DNA of 64,000 nt from GCA-002708315 sp963676635 (GTDB lineage Bacteria; Bacteroidota; Bacteroidia; Bacteroidales; F082). Of the stretch, positions 19,297-29,412 are shown piece by piece. The number at the start of each line of letters is the position of its first letter. Position 1 is the stretch's first letter. The notes beneath the pieces were generated by a model. It searched no databases. It had not been told where the DNA came from and saw only the letters and a program-made list of their open reading frames with translations. The stretch covers positions 3,348,001 to 3,412,000 of the forward strand of contig OY781105.1 in the NCBI GenBank assembly GCA_963676635.1. The letters are read 5' to 3'. The position numbers were made by a program, and so were the translations under genes.

Positions 19297-19370
19297 AGTC
19301 CCGTAGCTCAGTTGGTTAGAGCACTACACTGATAATGTAGGGGTCCGCAGTTCAAGTCTGCGCGGGACTA
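19297..19370 (+). tRNA. tRNA-Ile (anticodon GAT)
   Basis: The acceptor stem AGTCCCG / CGGGACT is perfect. The D arm is TAGCTCAGTTGGTTAGAGC, the anticodon stem CTACA / TGTAG encloses the loop CTGATAA, and the T arm reads TTCAAGT. It is 74 bases with no encoded CCA. It is in the usual 16S-23S spacer position. Confidence 0.97.
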
Positions 19371-19430
19371 CTTAAGCAGGACCGGGAGAGAGTGAGATAT
19401 AGAATAGACTTACTACCCGGGACAAAGATT

Positions 19431-19504
19431 GGGGGATTAGCTCAGTTGGCTAGAGCGCTAGATTTGCATTCTAGAGGTCAAGGGTTCGACTCCCTTATTC
19501 TCCA
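19431..19504 (+). tRNA. tRNA-Ala (anticodon TGC)
   Basis: The acceptor stem GGGGGAT / ATTCTCC pairs with two G-T wobbles. The anticodon stem CTAGA / TCTAG encloses TTTGCAT, and the T loop is TTCGACT. It is 74 bases with no encoded CCA. It follows tRNA-Ile in the 16S-23S spacer. Confidence 0.97.
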
Positions 19505-19597
19505 CAACTTAGGGAAAGACCTAAGAGAAGAGTTCATTGACATGTTGAAAGAAAGTTAAAATATTTTGCTGGTGCGAGAGCACCTATTACGAAATAG

Positions 19598-22507
<2,910 letters not shown>

Positions 22508-22613
22508 CCAGATAGATACTCTCATTCCAGAAAAAGTTTTAACCTTTCTTTCATAATTGTCATTGATATTGTCATAAGGATAATATCAAAAAATACACAC
22601 CGCTAATAAGCGG

Positions 22614-22636
22614 ATAAAGAACTTTGGGTGACTATA
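22614..22636 (+). repeat. Upstream copy of a 23-base direct repeat (5S 5' end)
   Basis: ATAAAGAACTTTGGGTGACT-ATA is identical to 22682-22704, which spans the last bases before 5S and its first 14 bases. The two copies flank a REP-like hairpin. This copy is followed by unrelated sequence, so it is only a fragment of a 5S gene. Confidence 0.85.
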
Positions 22637-22670
22637 CCCTCCTTCGCTAAAGCTATGGCGGGCGAGAAGG
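22637..22670. repeat. REP-like palindrome between the 23-base repeats
   Basis: CCTTCGCTAAAGCTATGGCG-GG can form an imperfect hairpin ending CGAGAAGG. Read on the other strand it aligns with the ACCCGCC...GGCGGGT palindromes at 22847 and 23476, so all three belong to one family, this one inverted. Confidence 0.65.
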
Positions 22671-22690
22671 TAAGTTAAACCATAAAGAAC

Positions 22691-22803
<113 letters not shown>

Positions 22804-22808
22804 ATAAT

Positions 22809-22842
22809 AAGGCTGTCATGTAAATGGCAGCCTTTTTTTTTT
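22809..22842 (+). terminator. Terminator of the rRNA operon
   Basis: The stem AAGGCTGTCAT / ATGGCAGCCTT (one G-T pair), with a 4-base loop, is followed by about ten T. It is directly downstream of 5S. Confidence 0.92.
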
Positions 22843-22846
22843 GTTT

Positions 22847-22874
22847 ACCCGCCGAAGCTTCAGCGTAGGCGGGT
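22847..22874. repeat. REP-like palindrome, copy A
   Basis: ACCCGCC ... GGCGGGT with an inner AAGCTT. It is nearly identical to 23476-23503 and lies at the same distance after the terminator, because both belong to the duplicated block 22742-22912 / 23372-23541. Confidence 0.8.
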
Positions 22875-23040
22875 CTCCAGTACCCTTTACCATGTTATGC
22901 CATACCCACCATTGTTTTGAACCTAAGGTCTCCAGTTACCCTATACCATATTATGTCATATCCACCAATGTTTTGATCCTAAGGTCTTCAATCCCCTTTA
23001 CCATGTCTTACCTTGCCCCAAATCCCTCTATCTTCGAATC
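22872..23040. repeat. Imperfect tandem repeats of about 55 bases
   Basis: Three consecutive units begin GGTCTCCAGTACCC, GGTCTCCAGTTACCC and GGTCTTCAATCCCC at 22872, 22927 and 22983, with lengths 55, 56 and about 58. The shared text includes CCATGTTATGCCATA-like and CCACCAATGTTTTGA-like stretches. Two further units lie at 23501 and 23555. Open frames here have no start signal or family resemblance and are taken as chance. Confidence 0.7.
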
Positions 23041-23119
23041 CTTCAATTAAGTATAAATCTCATTAATGCCAGATTATCAAATCATTAACACTTCCATTTA
23101 ATCTTCTGTCTTTTATTAC

Positions 23120-23324
23120 TTGTGCAATTGCATATTCCTACTTGTGGTATTACTTATTTCCATTTGTGGCATTACCTATTTTCTTTTGTGGTATTAGAGC
23201 TCTGATGCGCATCAAAATGGATCCTGATGCGCATGAGAGACAATCCTGATGCGCATCAAAACCGATCCTGATGCGCATCAAAAATGATTCTGATGTGCAT
23301 TAAAAACGATTCTGAAGCGCATGG
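23120..23324 (+). repeat. 22-bp-period array with TGATGCGCATCA palindromes (locus 1)
   Basis: Six 12-base cores start at 23203, 23225, 23247, 23269, 23291 and 23313, exactly 22 bases apart. Three are the perfect palindrome TGATGCGCATCA and the rest are one to three bases off. Each spacer is about AAANNNATCC. Four lead-in units with TTGTGGTATTAC-like text start at 23120, 23142, 23164 and 23186, also 22 apart. The array does not look like a coding sequence or a CRISPR (units are nearly identical across the spacer, with no variable spacers). Confidence 0.9.
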
Positions 23325-23371
23325 GACATTTAATTGTAATACAGGATACAATTGATTGATGCGTTAGATTG

Positions 23372-23433
23372 GTTAAGCCTGCCAGCGCAAATGATACTGC
23401 TATACCAAGTGGGAAAGTAAGTCGTTGCCGATG
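23372..23433 (+). pseudogene. 5S rRNA fragment (3' half)
   Basis: The sequence GTTAAGCCTGCCAGCGC onward matches the 3' half of the complete 5S gene exactly 630 bases upstream, with a few substitutions (for example GTCGTTGCC for GTCGTCGCC). The 5' half is missing; it is preceded by unrelated A/T-rich sequence. It is followed by degenerate copies of the terminator and REP palindrome. It is not expected to give a functional 5S. Confidence 0.9.
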
Positions 23434-23438
23434 ATAAT

Positions 23439-23471
23439 AAGGTTGGCATGTAAATGGCAGCCTTTTTTTTT
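23439..23471 (+). terminator. Degenerate terminator copy after the 5S fragment
   Basis: AAGGTTGGCAT / ATGGCAGCCTT followed by nine T. It is the duplicate of 22809-22842, but with a mismatch in the stem, so the hairpin is weaker. Confidence 0.6.
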
Positions 23472-23475
23472 GTTT

Positions 23476-23503
23476 ACCCGCCGAAGCTTCAGCGTAGGCG
23501 GGT
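23476..23503. repeat. REP-like palindrome, copy B
   Basis: ACCCGCC ... GGCGGGT, the second copy of the palindrome at 22847, within the duplicated block. Confidence 0.8.
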
Positions 23504-23608
23504 CTACAGTACCCTTTACCACGTTATGCCATATCCACCAATGTTCTGAGCCTGGGTTTTCCAGTACCCTTTATCTTGTATTGCCATATCCCAAATCTTT
23601 CATAAATC
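23501..23608. repeat. Two more ~55-base repeat units
   Basis: Units starting GGTCTACAGTACCC (23501) and GGTTTTCCAGTACCC (23555) resemble the units at 22872-23040. From 23609 to 23731 I see only A/T-rich sequence leading to the next gene. Confidence 0.6.
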
Positions 23609-23731
23609 GTTGTCCACAATAGTGCTGTGATTATAGTTTGTATTAAGCTTATTAGAATTTAATTTGTGCAGTTAACTTAAATTACTTATTATTGCATTCT
23701 AAGAACTGCTTTTTTTACTAACTATATTACT

Positions 23732-26029
23732 ATGAAAGGACTAATTACGCTAATTTTCCTATTTACTTTATTATTTCTTGGAATTAACTCGTTTGCACAA
23801 GATAAGGGACAAACTTATAATTCTGTGCAAAGTGGTAACTGGACAGATCCTGCTACCTGGGATAAGAATGATGGATTTCCTGATCAAACGGATAAGGCTA
23901 TTATAAATAATGGTCATACAATTACATTGGATACTGATATTCCAAGTGCTGGTAGTCAATCCGGAATTTCTGAAATAACTGTTTATTTAACTGGCTCTAT
24001 CGTGGAGGAAACTGATGTGAGTTGTCATACGATTCAAATCCTATCAAATTGTGATATGAATTTATATGGCAATGCTACTATTGGTTGTATTCAGTTTAAG
24101 AATAAATCTAATGTTAATATTTTTCAAGATGGTCATTTGACTACTCGTTGTTGTATTGAAATGGAGTCCGATGGTGGAATTGTTGTTGATGGTGTTATTA
24201 ATATTTCTGGTGATGTAACAGTAAATGGTGCTATAACGGGAGAGGGTACAATGGTATTTTCTTCTAGTAGTACTACTTTTAGTGGCACAGGGTCTATTTA
24301 TAATATACCGGTAAGCGATTTCGAAGTTAATACAACAATAGCTGGATATACTTGGTATGGTGATTTGACGAATGATTGGGCAACAAATGATAACTGGTAT
24401 GATCAGAGTTTAGGAGTCCCTATTGTGAATACGGATTTTGTGTCAATCTTAAAAGGATCTGATGTAGGTAAAGATAATAGGACGGATTATTATGATCCTG
24501 TTATTGATGAGGATGTTACTATTGAAAACCTTACTGTTAATTCTGGTAATACCATTACTGTTGCTTCAGGAAGTACCTTAACAGTAAATGATGTTATTTC
24601 TAATGATGGTGAAATAATTCTAAATGGTTCTATTACTGTAAATAATTTAACCAATACAGGTACTATTATAATTAAGAGTGATGCTACTGGTACAGGTTCA
24701 TTAATAGTTGATAATATTACAAATACTGGTACTATTATTTCCGAGCACTACTTACCGGGAGACGCTTTAGCATGGCATGAGGTTTCTTCTTCGATGGATG
24801 GTAATGCAATGATTTCTGGTAATCATTGGAGTTCTCCCTCATATGCAAATGATTTTTATGCATGGGATGAACCATCGCCAGGTACTTGGGTGAATTATCA
24901 AAACGGCACAACTTACCCTACTTTTACTGATGTTAATGGATCTGCTGATTACTTTGTTCCTGGTAAAGGATATCTTATTGCCTTTGATGAGGCAAATCCC
25001 ACAAATACAATATCCGGCGACTTGTGCCTTGGTACTGTTCCTTTTACCTTGTCTTATAATCCTGGAAAAGACAACTGGATATGGACTGCAGGATGGAATC
25101 TTCTTGGAAATCCTTATAGTGCTCCTATCGATTGGAGTGTTGCAGTTGCAAATTATTCTGCTGTATTGAATGATAATTTTGCGTATATGTATGATCCTAA
25201 TAAAGAAGGTGGTGCTGATTATGTATATATTGATGGAGGTACTGATGGGGCGATTATCGCACCTGGCCAGGGATTTTTTGTGCAGGCTATACAGGATGAG
25301 TCTGTTATTAATTTTACTGAGAATATGAGGGAGCATGGGTCTTCGATGACTTTTAAATCATCAAATGAAGAAAATGCTTTGGTGTTACGATTAAGTAATG
25401 ATGAGTATTATAATGAAACTAAGCTGTTGGAGGATAGTAGGTCAGAGAATATTCGTGACAAGTATGATGCTGTGAAGTTTTTTAGCTATGATAGCAATGT
25501 GCCAATGTTGTTTTCTTATAGTAATGATAACACTCCATTAGCTATCAATAGTATACCTGATTTTAATACAGAGCTTTCTGTTATTCTTGGAATGCGTATT
25601 CCTGAAGATGATAATTATTTTCTTAATGTTACTGATGTTCCTCTTTCTTTGTCGGGAACTCCTATATATATTGAAGATAGTCAAACCGGAAATTGGAATC
25701 GCGTTGATAATGGGTCTATGGAGATATTTGTTCAGGCAGGAGATATTTATGACCGTTATGTACTGCACATGGGTGCTGTTGGCATAAATGGAGTAGAAAG
25801 TAATAGCAATATCATTAATGCCTGGTATTCTGATGGTCAGATGAACATAATTGGTCAGGATGGTAGAGGAGAAGTAAATATTTTTGATATTTCAGGCCAG
25901 TTGGTATATTCTGAAAATACTGAACTTAATGTGCCTGTAAATATTAATGTTTTCTTATCGGAAGGTGTGTATATTGTTAAATTACTGAAAGATAGAAATG
26001 TGTTTACAGGAAAAGTATTGGTTAAATAA
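23732..26029 (+). CDS. T9SS-secreted surface protein with G8-like start
   Basis: Large extracellular protein of 765 residues and unknown specific role. A Sec signal peptide (GLITLIFLFTLLFLGINSFAQ) is followed by a segment of the type WTDPATWDKNDGFPDQTDKA, found at the front of many Bacteroidota surface proteins. A second such stretch (WYGDLTNDWATNDNWYD) lies near residue 208. Between them is a beta-rich, Thr/Asn/Ile-heavy region, probably a beta-helix. The last ~75 residues (GEVNIFDISGQLVYSENTEL to VFTGKVLVK) are a type A T9SS sorting domain, which sends the protein through the type IX system and is cleaved on export. It is the first of three such genes in a row. It begins about 120 bases after the 5S-fragment repeats and has no clear -7 motif. 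Confidence 0.85.
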   Translation: MKGLITLIFLFTLLFLGINSFAQDKGQTYNSVQSGNWTDPATWDKNDGFPDQTDKAIINNGHTITLDTDIPSAGSQSGISEITVYLTGSIVEETDVSCHTIQILSNCDMNLYGNATIGCIQFKNKSNVNIFQDGHLTTRCCIEMESDGGIVVDGVINISGDVTVNGAITGEGTMVFSSSSTTFSGTGSIYNIPVSDFEVNTTIAGYTWYGDLTNDWATNDNWYDQSLGVPIVNTDFVSILKGSDVGKDNRTDYYDPVIDEDVTIENLTVNSGNTITVASGSTLTVNDVISNDGEIILNGSITVNNLTNTGTIIIKSDATGTGSLIVDNITNTGTIISEHYLPGDALAWHEVSSSMDGNAMISGNHWSSPSYANDFYAWDEPSPGTWVNYQNGTTYPTFTDVNGSADYFVPGKGYLIAFDEANPTNTISGDLCLGTVPFTLSYNPGKDNWIWTAGWNLLGNPYSAPIDWSVAVANYSAVLNDNFAYMYDPNKEGGADYVYIDGGTDGAIIAPGQGFFVQAIQDESVINFTENMREHGSSMTFKSSNEENALVLRLSNDEYYNETKLLEDSRSENIRDKYDAVKFFSYDSNVPMLFSYSNDNTPLAINSIPDFNTELSVILGMRIPEDDNYFLNVTDVPLSLSGTPIYIEDSQTGNWNRVDNGSMEIFVQAGDIYDRYVLHMGAVGINGVESNSNIINAWYSDGQMNIIGQDGRGEVNIFDISGQLVYSENTELNVPVNINVFLSEGVYIVKLLKDRNVFTGKVLVK

Positions 26030-26458
26030 CTAAAAACTGGTTAAGATTGTAATTATCACTCTCCATTTTTACATTTAATTTATTTGTTATATGCTAAAAG
26101 CTTAAGGCATATTAGGCTATTTTGGTTAAAATTGGCTAATATTATAAAGATATTTATACTTCCAGACACCCAAATTCAAAAAACATGCGTCTACTATTAT
26201 AGAATAAGTTTTATAAATAATGTGTATGTAATAGAGATAGGTATGTCCGGAATTTATGAATATAATAATTGAATTATTTGTCGACTAAATTTTAATTATT
26301 GTAAACATCTGGAGCACTGAGTGAATGGCATTTAATTGTTAACATTAAGATATGTTGATTTTTTTTTAACAAATTGTTAATTCAGTTTGACAAAAAGCTG
26401 TAACTTGTGCGTTCAAATTTTGGATACCATAATTATGAGTATAATAAAGTTATAAAGT
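26030..26458. other. Intergenic region between two T9SS cargo genes
   Basis: 429 bases of A/T-rich sequence. A 62-codon open frame at 26084-26272 has no recognisable family or start context, so I do not call it. No convincing terminator or consensus promoter was found. TTTGACA and TAACTTG at 26386-26407 are too close together for the local promoter type. Confidence 0.5.
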
Positions 26459-29389
26459 ATGAAACGAAAAAATTTACAATTAAGCTTAGTGTTGACTTCC
26501 ATTGTGTTAGGAGGGTTATTTTTGGGCTTTTCTACGAAGGGAATTGATTCAAACTTTGAGAATGAATCAACTGCAATTAAATCGTTGGTTAATGGAAACG
26601 ATCCTTCTGTAGAATATTTCTCAGTTATCAGGAATAATCAACATACAGGAGTTATTGCATTGGAAGATCTCCACAGATTAAATGAACAAATGAAACAATT
26701 TCAGGGATCACGTTCAGTTTCTGATATTAAATGGAGTCAGTTAGGTCCTGATAATTACGGAGGACGTACTCGTGCAATTTTGTTTGATAATACTGATTCG
26801 CAGAGTAAGACTCTATACGCTGCTGGTGTTTCAGGAGGTATTTGGAAATCAGAGAATGTTGGTATTAGCTGGAGAAAGGTTAATGAGCAAACTTATAATC
26901 TTAATGTAACCTCCATGGTTCAGGATAACAATGGTAAGATTTATGTTGGGACAGGAGAAGGTTTTCAATCATGGGGTGTATCAGGTTTAAATCAGTATGG
27001 AATTTTATCTGGTTTTGTTGGTCAGGGTATTTATACATCAACTGATGGTGAGAACTTTTCGCTACTTACCTCTACACAACCTGCGTTAAATAATCCTGAT
27101 AGTGATTGGGCATTTGTTAATGAATTGGCAGTTGATAATATGTCAGGAAATGTATATGCTGCAACTAATACTGGTTTGAAATATTCATCTGATGGGGGTG
27201 ATAGCTGGAATATTGCTACTGATACTGCTGGGACTGAGTTAGCTGCTAATTCCTGGGAAGTTTCTGTTTCTGAAAATGGTATTGTTGTTGCATGTGTTGA
27301 TAACTTGTGTTATTTGTCAACATCAGGAAATCCTGATGAGTTTGTTTTAAAATCAACAGGAGACTCAGTAAGTTTACCTGTTGATAATGTAGGAAGAATT
27401 GAGTTTGCTTTTGCTCCTTCTGATCCTAATGTTCTTTATGCAAGTGTTGTGAATGCAGTTGGTCAGTTGGAAGGTATTTACCTCTCAGAAGATGTCGGTG
27501 AAAACTGGCGTACAATACTGCCAGCATCTAATTCACTTGGTATTTTTCTTGGATGGGGCGTTTATAATAATGCTTTAGCAGTTAATCCTGGAAATCCTTA
27601 TAAAGTTCTTCTTGGTGGCTTTTATGGTTGGGAAGGTGAAATGGTACAGGAAACTGGTTATTTTGCATGGAAAAGTATCTCAACTAATGCAACATTACCT
27701 TATTTACCTAATTATCTTCCTAGCGGACATAATGCTTATGTGTTCCAGCCTGGTGATAACAGCACATTCTTTATTGGTACCAATGGTGGTGTTGCAATAG
27801 GTTCTATTGTTGAAGGTGAATATGAATTTGAAACTAGTAACAGAAGCTATTTTACAACTCAGTTTTACAGTGTTGGAGTTTCAGGAAGTATGAATTTTGT
27901 TACAGGTGGTGGCCAGGAAGTTGGTAATATCCTTATTACTGGTGAAGGAAATACTGTTAATCAAGGTGAAGTTCTTCTTACTGGGTATGGTGGATCAACT
28001 GTTATCTCAAAAATTGATAGAAATGTACTTGTTGTAAGTACAATTGATGGAGTTAATTTTAGATCTAACGATGCTGGTGAAAACTGGTCAAATCAGTTTA
28101 TGGATGATTTGAGTATTGCAACAACTAATTTTTATACTCCTACTGCACTGTGGGAAAGCTTCGATAATCTAAATAGTCGTGATTCTGTTATGTATTATGC
28201 TTCTGAAAATGAAGCGTCAGGTACTACTGTTCAGGTTCGGAGTAATAATAGTGGTCAGCCTTTTTATTATACTTTGGAAGAGGACTTGCCGGCAGGTGAT
28301 TCTGTTTTAGTTCAGGATATTGTTTCATCACGGTTTTTTATTGCTTCTTTTAATAAGGTATATATGACTGCTGAATTGCATCAGTTTGATAAAACCCCTG
28401 AATGGTTTGAAATTTCAAATTTTGATGAAGGTTTTGTAGGAACGGCTCAAAGTATAGGTGTTTCAAATGATGCAAATTATATTTTCGTTGGTACACAGGA
28501 TGGTAAACTATACCGTATTGCAAATCTAGCTCTGGCTTATAATTATGCTCGTGCTGATGTGTCAAGTCCTGAGTGTATCGTATCAACACAGGAAATACCT
28601 TTAACAGTTCCGGGAACATCTGATCCTATTACACAGTCTGTTACTTCTGTAAGTGTTGATCCTGAAAATCCACAGAATGTGATGATTACTCTTGGTAATT
28701 ATGGAAATGAGCAATTTGTAATGTATTCTGAGAATGCTCTTGATGAAGTGCCTGAGTTTAGAACTCGTCAGGGTAATCTTCCTCAAATGCCTGTTTATTC
28801 TTCTGTAATTGAGATGTCAAATCCTGATATGGCTTTTATTGGTACTGATAAAGGTATTTTTGTTACTGAAAATATTCACTCTGATAATCCAGTATGGACG
28901 CAACATGATAGCTTAATGGGTAACGTGCCTGTAATGCAACTTAAACAGCAAACTGTGGCTAAGACTGCTGATACTGTTTATTTGAAAAACGGACTGGAAA
29001 CTATTGTTGTTCCTTATCCTGGTACTGATAACTACGGTATTATATATGCTGCTTCTTATGGACGTGGCTTGTTCCGTTGTAATACTTATCGTCAGTCTGT
29101 TGGGATAAATGAAAAGCCTGCACAGACTGAAAGTAAAATTCTTAATGTAATGATATATCCTAATCCTGTTGCAAATGATGCTTCTGTGAAGATTGAAGCT
29201 GTGGAAGGAAGTAATGCTCAATTAAATGTATTTGATCTGAACGGAAGAATTGTTAAGTCTTATCAAATTGAACTTAGCAAAGGATCTAATGAAATTTATA
29301 TGGAAGCTTCTGACTTAACAGTTGGTACATATATTATTCAGGTAATTGCCGGATCGGATATGTATTCAGGGAAATTCATTAAAAATTAA
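26459..29389 (+). CDS. T9SS-secreted BNR/sortilin-like beta-propeller protein
   Basis: Secreted protein of 976 residues. The N-terminal segment (KNLQLSLVLTSIVLGGLFLG) is a signal peptide. From about residue 90 there are repeated BNR-type blades, for example YAAGVSGGIWKSENVGISW, TGLKYSSDGGDSWNIATD and GIYLSEDVGENWRTILP. These give the S/T-x-D-x-G-x-x-W Asp-box pattern of sialidase and sortilin (VPS10) propellers. No catalytic sialidase residues were identified, so it is more likely a binding protein than an enzyme. The C-terminal ~80 residues, with VMIYPNPVANDASVKIEAVE at the front and MYSGKFIKN at the end, form a type A T9SS sorting domain. The next gene starts 23 bases after its stop and is probably co-transcribed. 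Confidence 0.88.
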   Translation: MKRKNLQLSLVLTSIVLGGLFLGFSTKGIDSNFENESTAIKSLVNGNDPSVEYFSVIRNNQHTGVIALEDLHRLNEQMKQFQGSRSVSDIKWSQLGPDNYGGRTRAILFDNTDSQSKTLYAAGVSGGIWKSENVGISWRKVNEQTYNLNVTSMVQDNNGKIYVGTGEGFQSWGVSGLNQYGILSGFVGQGIYTSTDGENFSLLTSTQPALNNPDSDWAFVNELAVDNMSGNVYAATNTGLKYSSDGGDSWNIATDTAGTELAANSWEVSVSENGIVVACVDNLCYLSTSGNPDEFVLKSTGDSVSLPVDNVGRIEFAFAPSDPNVLYASVVNAVGQLEGIYLSEDVGENWRTILPASNSLGIFLGWGVYNNALAVNPGNPYKVLLGGFYGWEGEMVQETGYFAWKSISTNATLPYLPNYLPSGHNAYVFQPGDNSTFFIGTNGGVAIGSIVEGEYEFETSNRSYFTTQFYSVGVSGSMNFVTGGGQEVGNILITGEGNTVNQGEVLLTGYGGSTVISKIDRNVLVVSTIDGVNFRSNDAGENWSNQFMDDLSIATTNFYTPTALWESFDNLNSRDSVMYYASENEASGTTVQVRSNNSGQPFYYTLEEDLPAGDSVLVQDIVSSRFFIASFNKVYMTAELHQFDKTPEWFEISNFDEGFVGTAQSIGVSNDANYIFVGTQDGKLYRIANLALAYNYARADVSSPECIVSTQEIPLTVPGTSDPITQSVTSVSVDPENPQNVMITLGNYGNEQFVMYSENALDEVPEFRTRQGNLPQMPVYSSVIEMSNPDMAFIGTDKGIFVTENIHSDNPVWTQHDSLMGNVPVMQLKQQTVAKTADTVYLKNGLETIVVPYPGTDNYGIIYAASYGRGLFRCNTYRQSVGINEKPAQTESKILNVMIYPNPVANDASVKIEAVEGSNAQLNVFDLNGRIVKSYQIELSKGSNEIYMEASDLTVGTYIIQVIAGSDMYSGKFIKN

Positions 29390-29412
29390 TCTTGAACGAA
29401 AAAAACTGTGAT

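Noticed and set aside
23120..23324. The 22-bp array as a CRISPR
   Set aside because: CRISPR arrays have unchanged repeats and unrelated spacers of 25-40 bases. Here the whole 22-base unit is similar, the spacer is only about 10 bases, the core is palindromic, and no cas gene is near.
22841..23622. Two short plus-strand open frames (69 and 65 codons) in the repeat region after 5S
   Set aside because: Their peptides resemble each other only because they read through the duplicated REP and 55-base repeats. There is no start context or family match.
24839..25336. 165-codon minus-strand frame inside the first T9SS cargo gene
   Set aside because: It is within a clear coding sequence on the plus strand, with no family match.
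26084..26272. 62-codon frame between the first two T9SS cargo genes
   Set aside because: It is A/T-rich, has no start signal and no similarity that I recognise.
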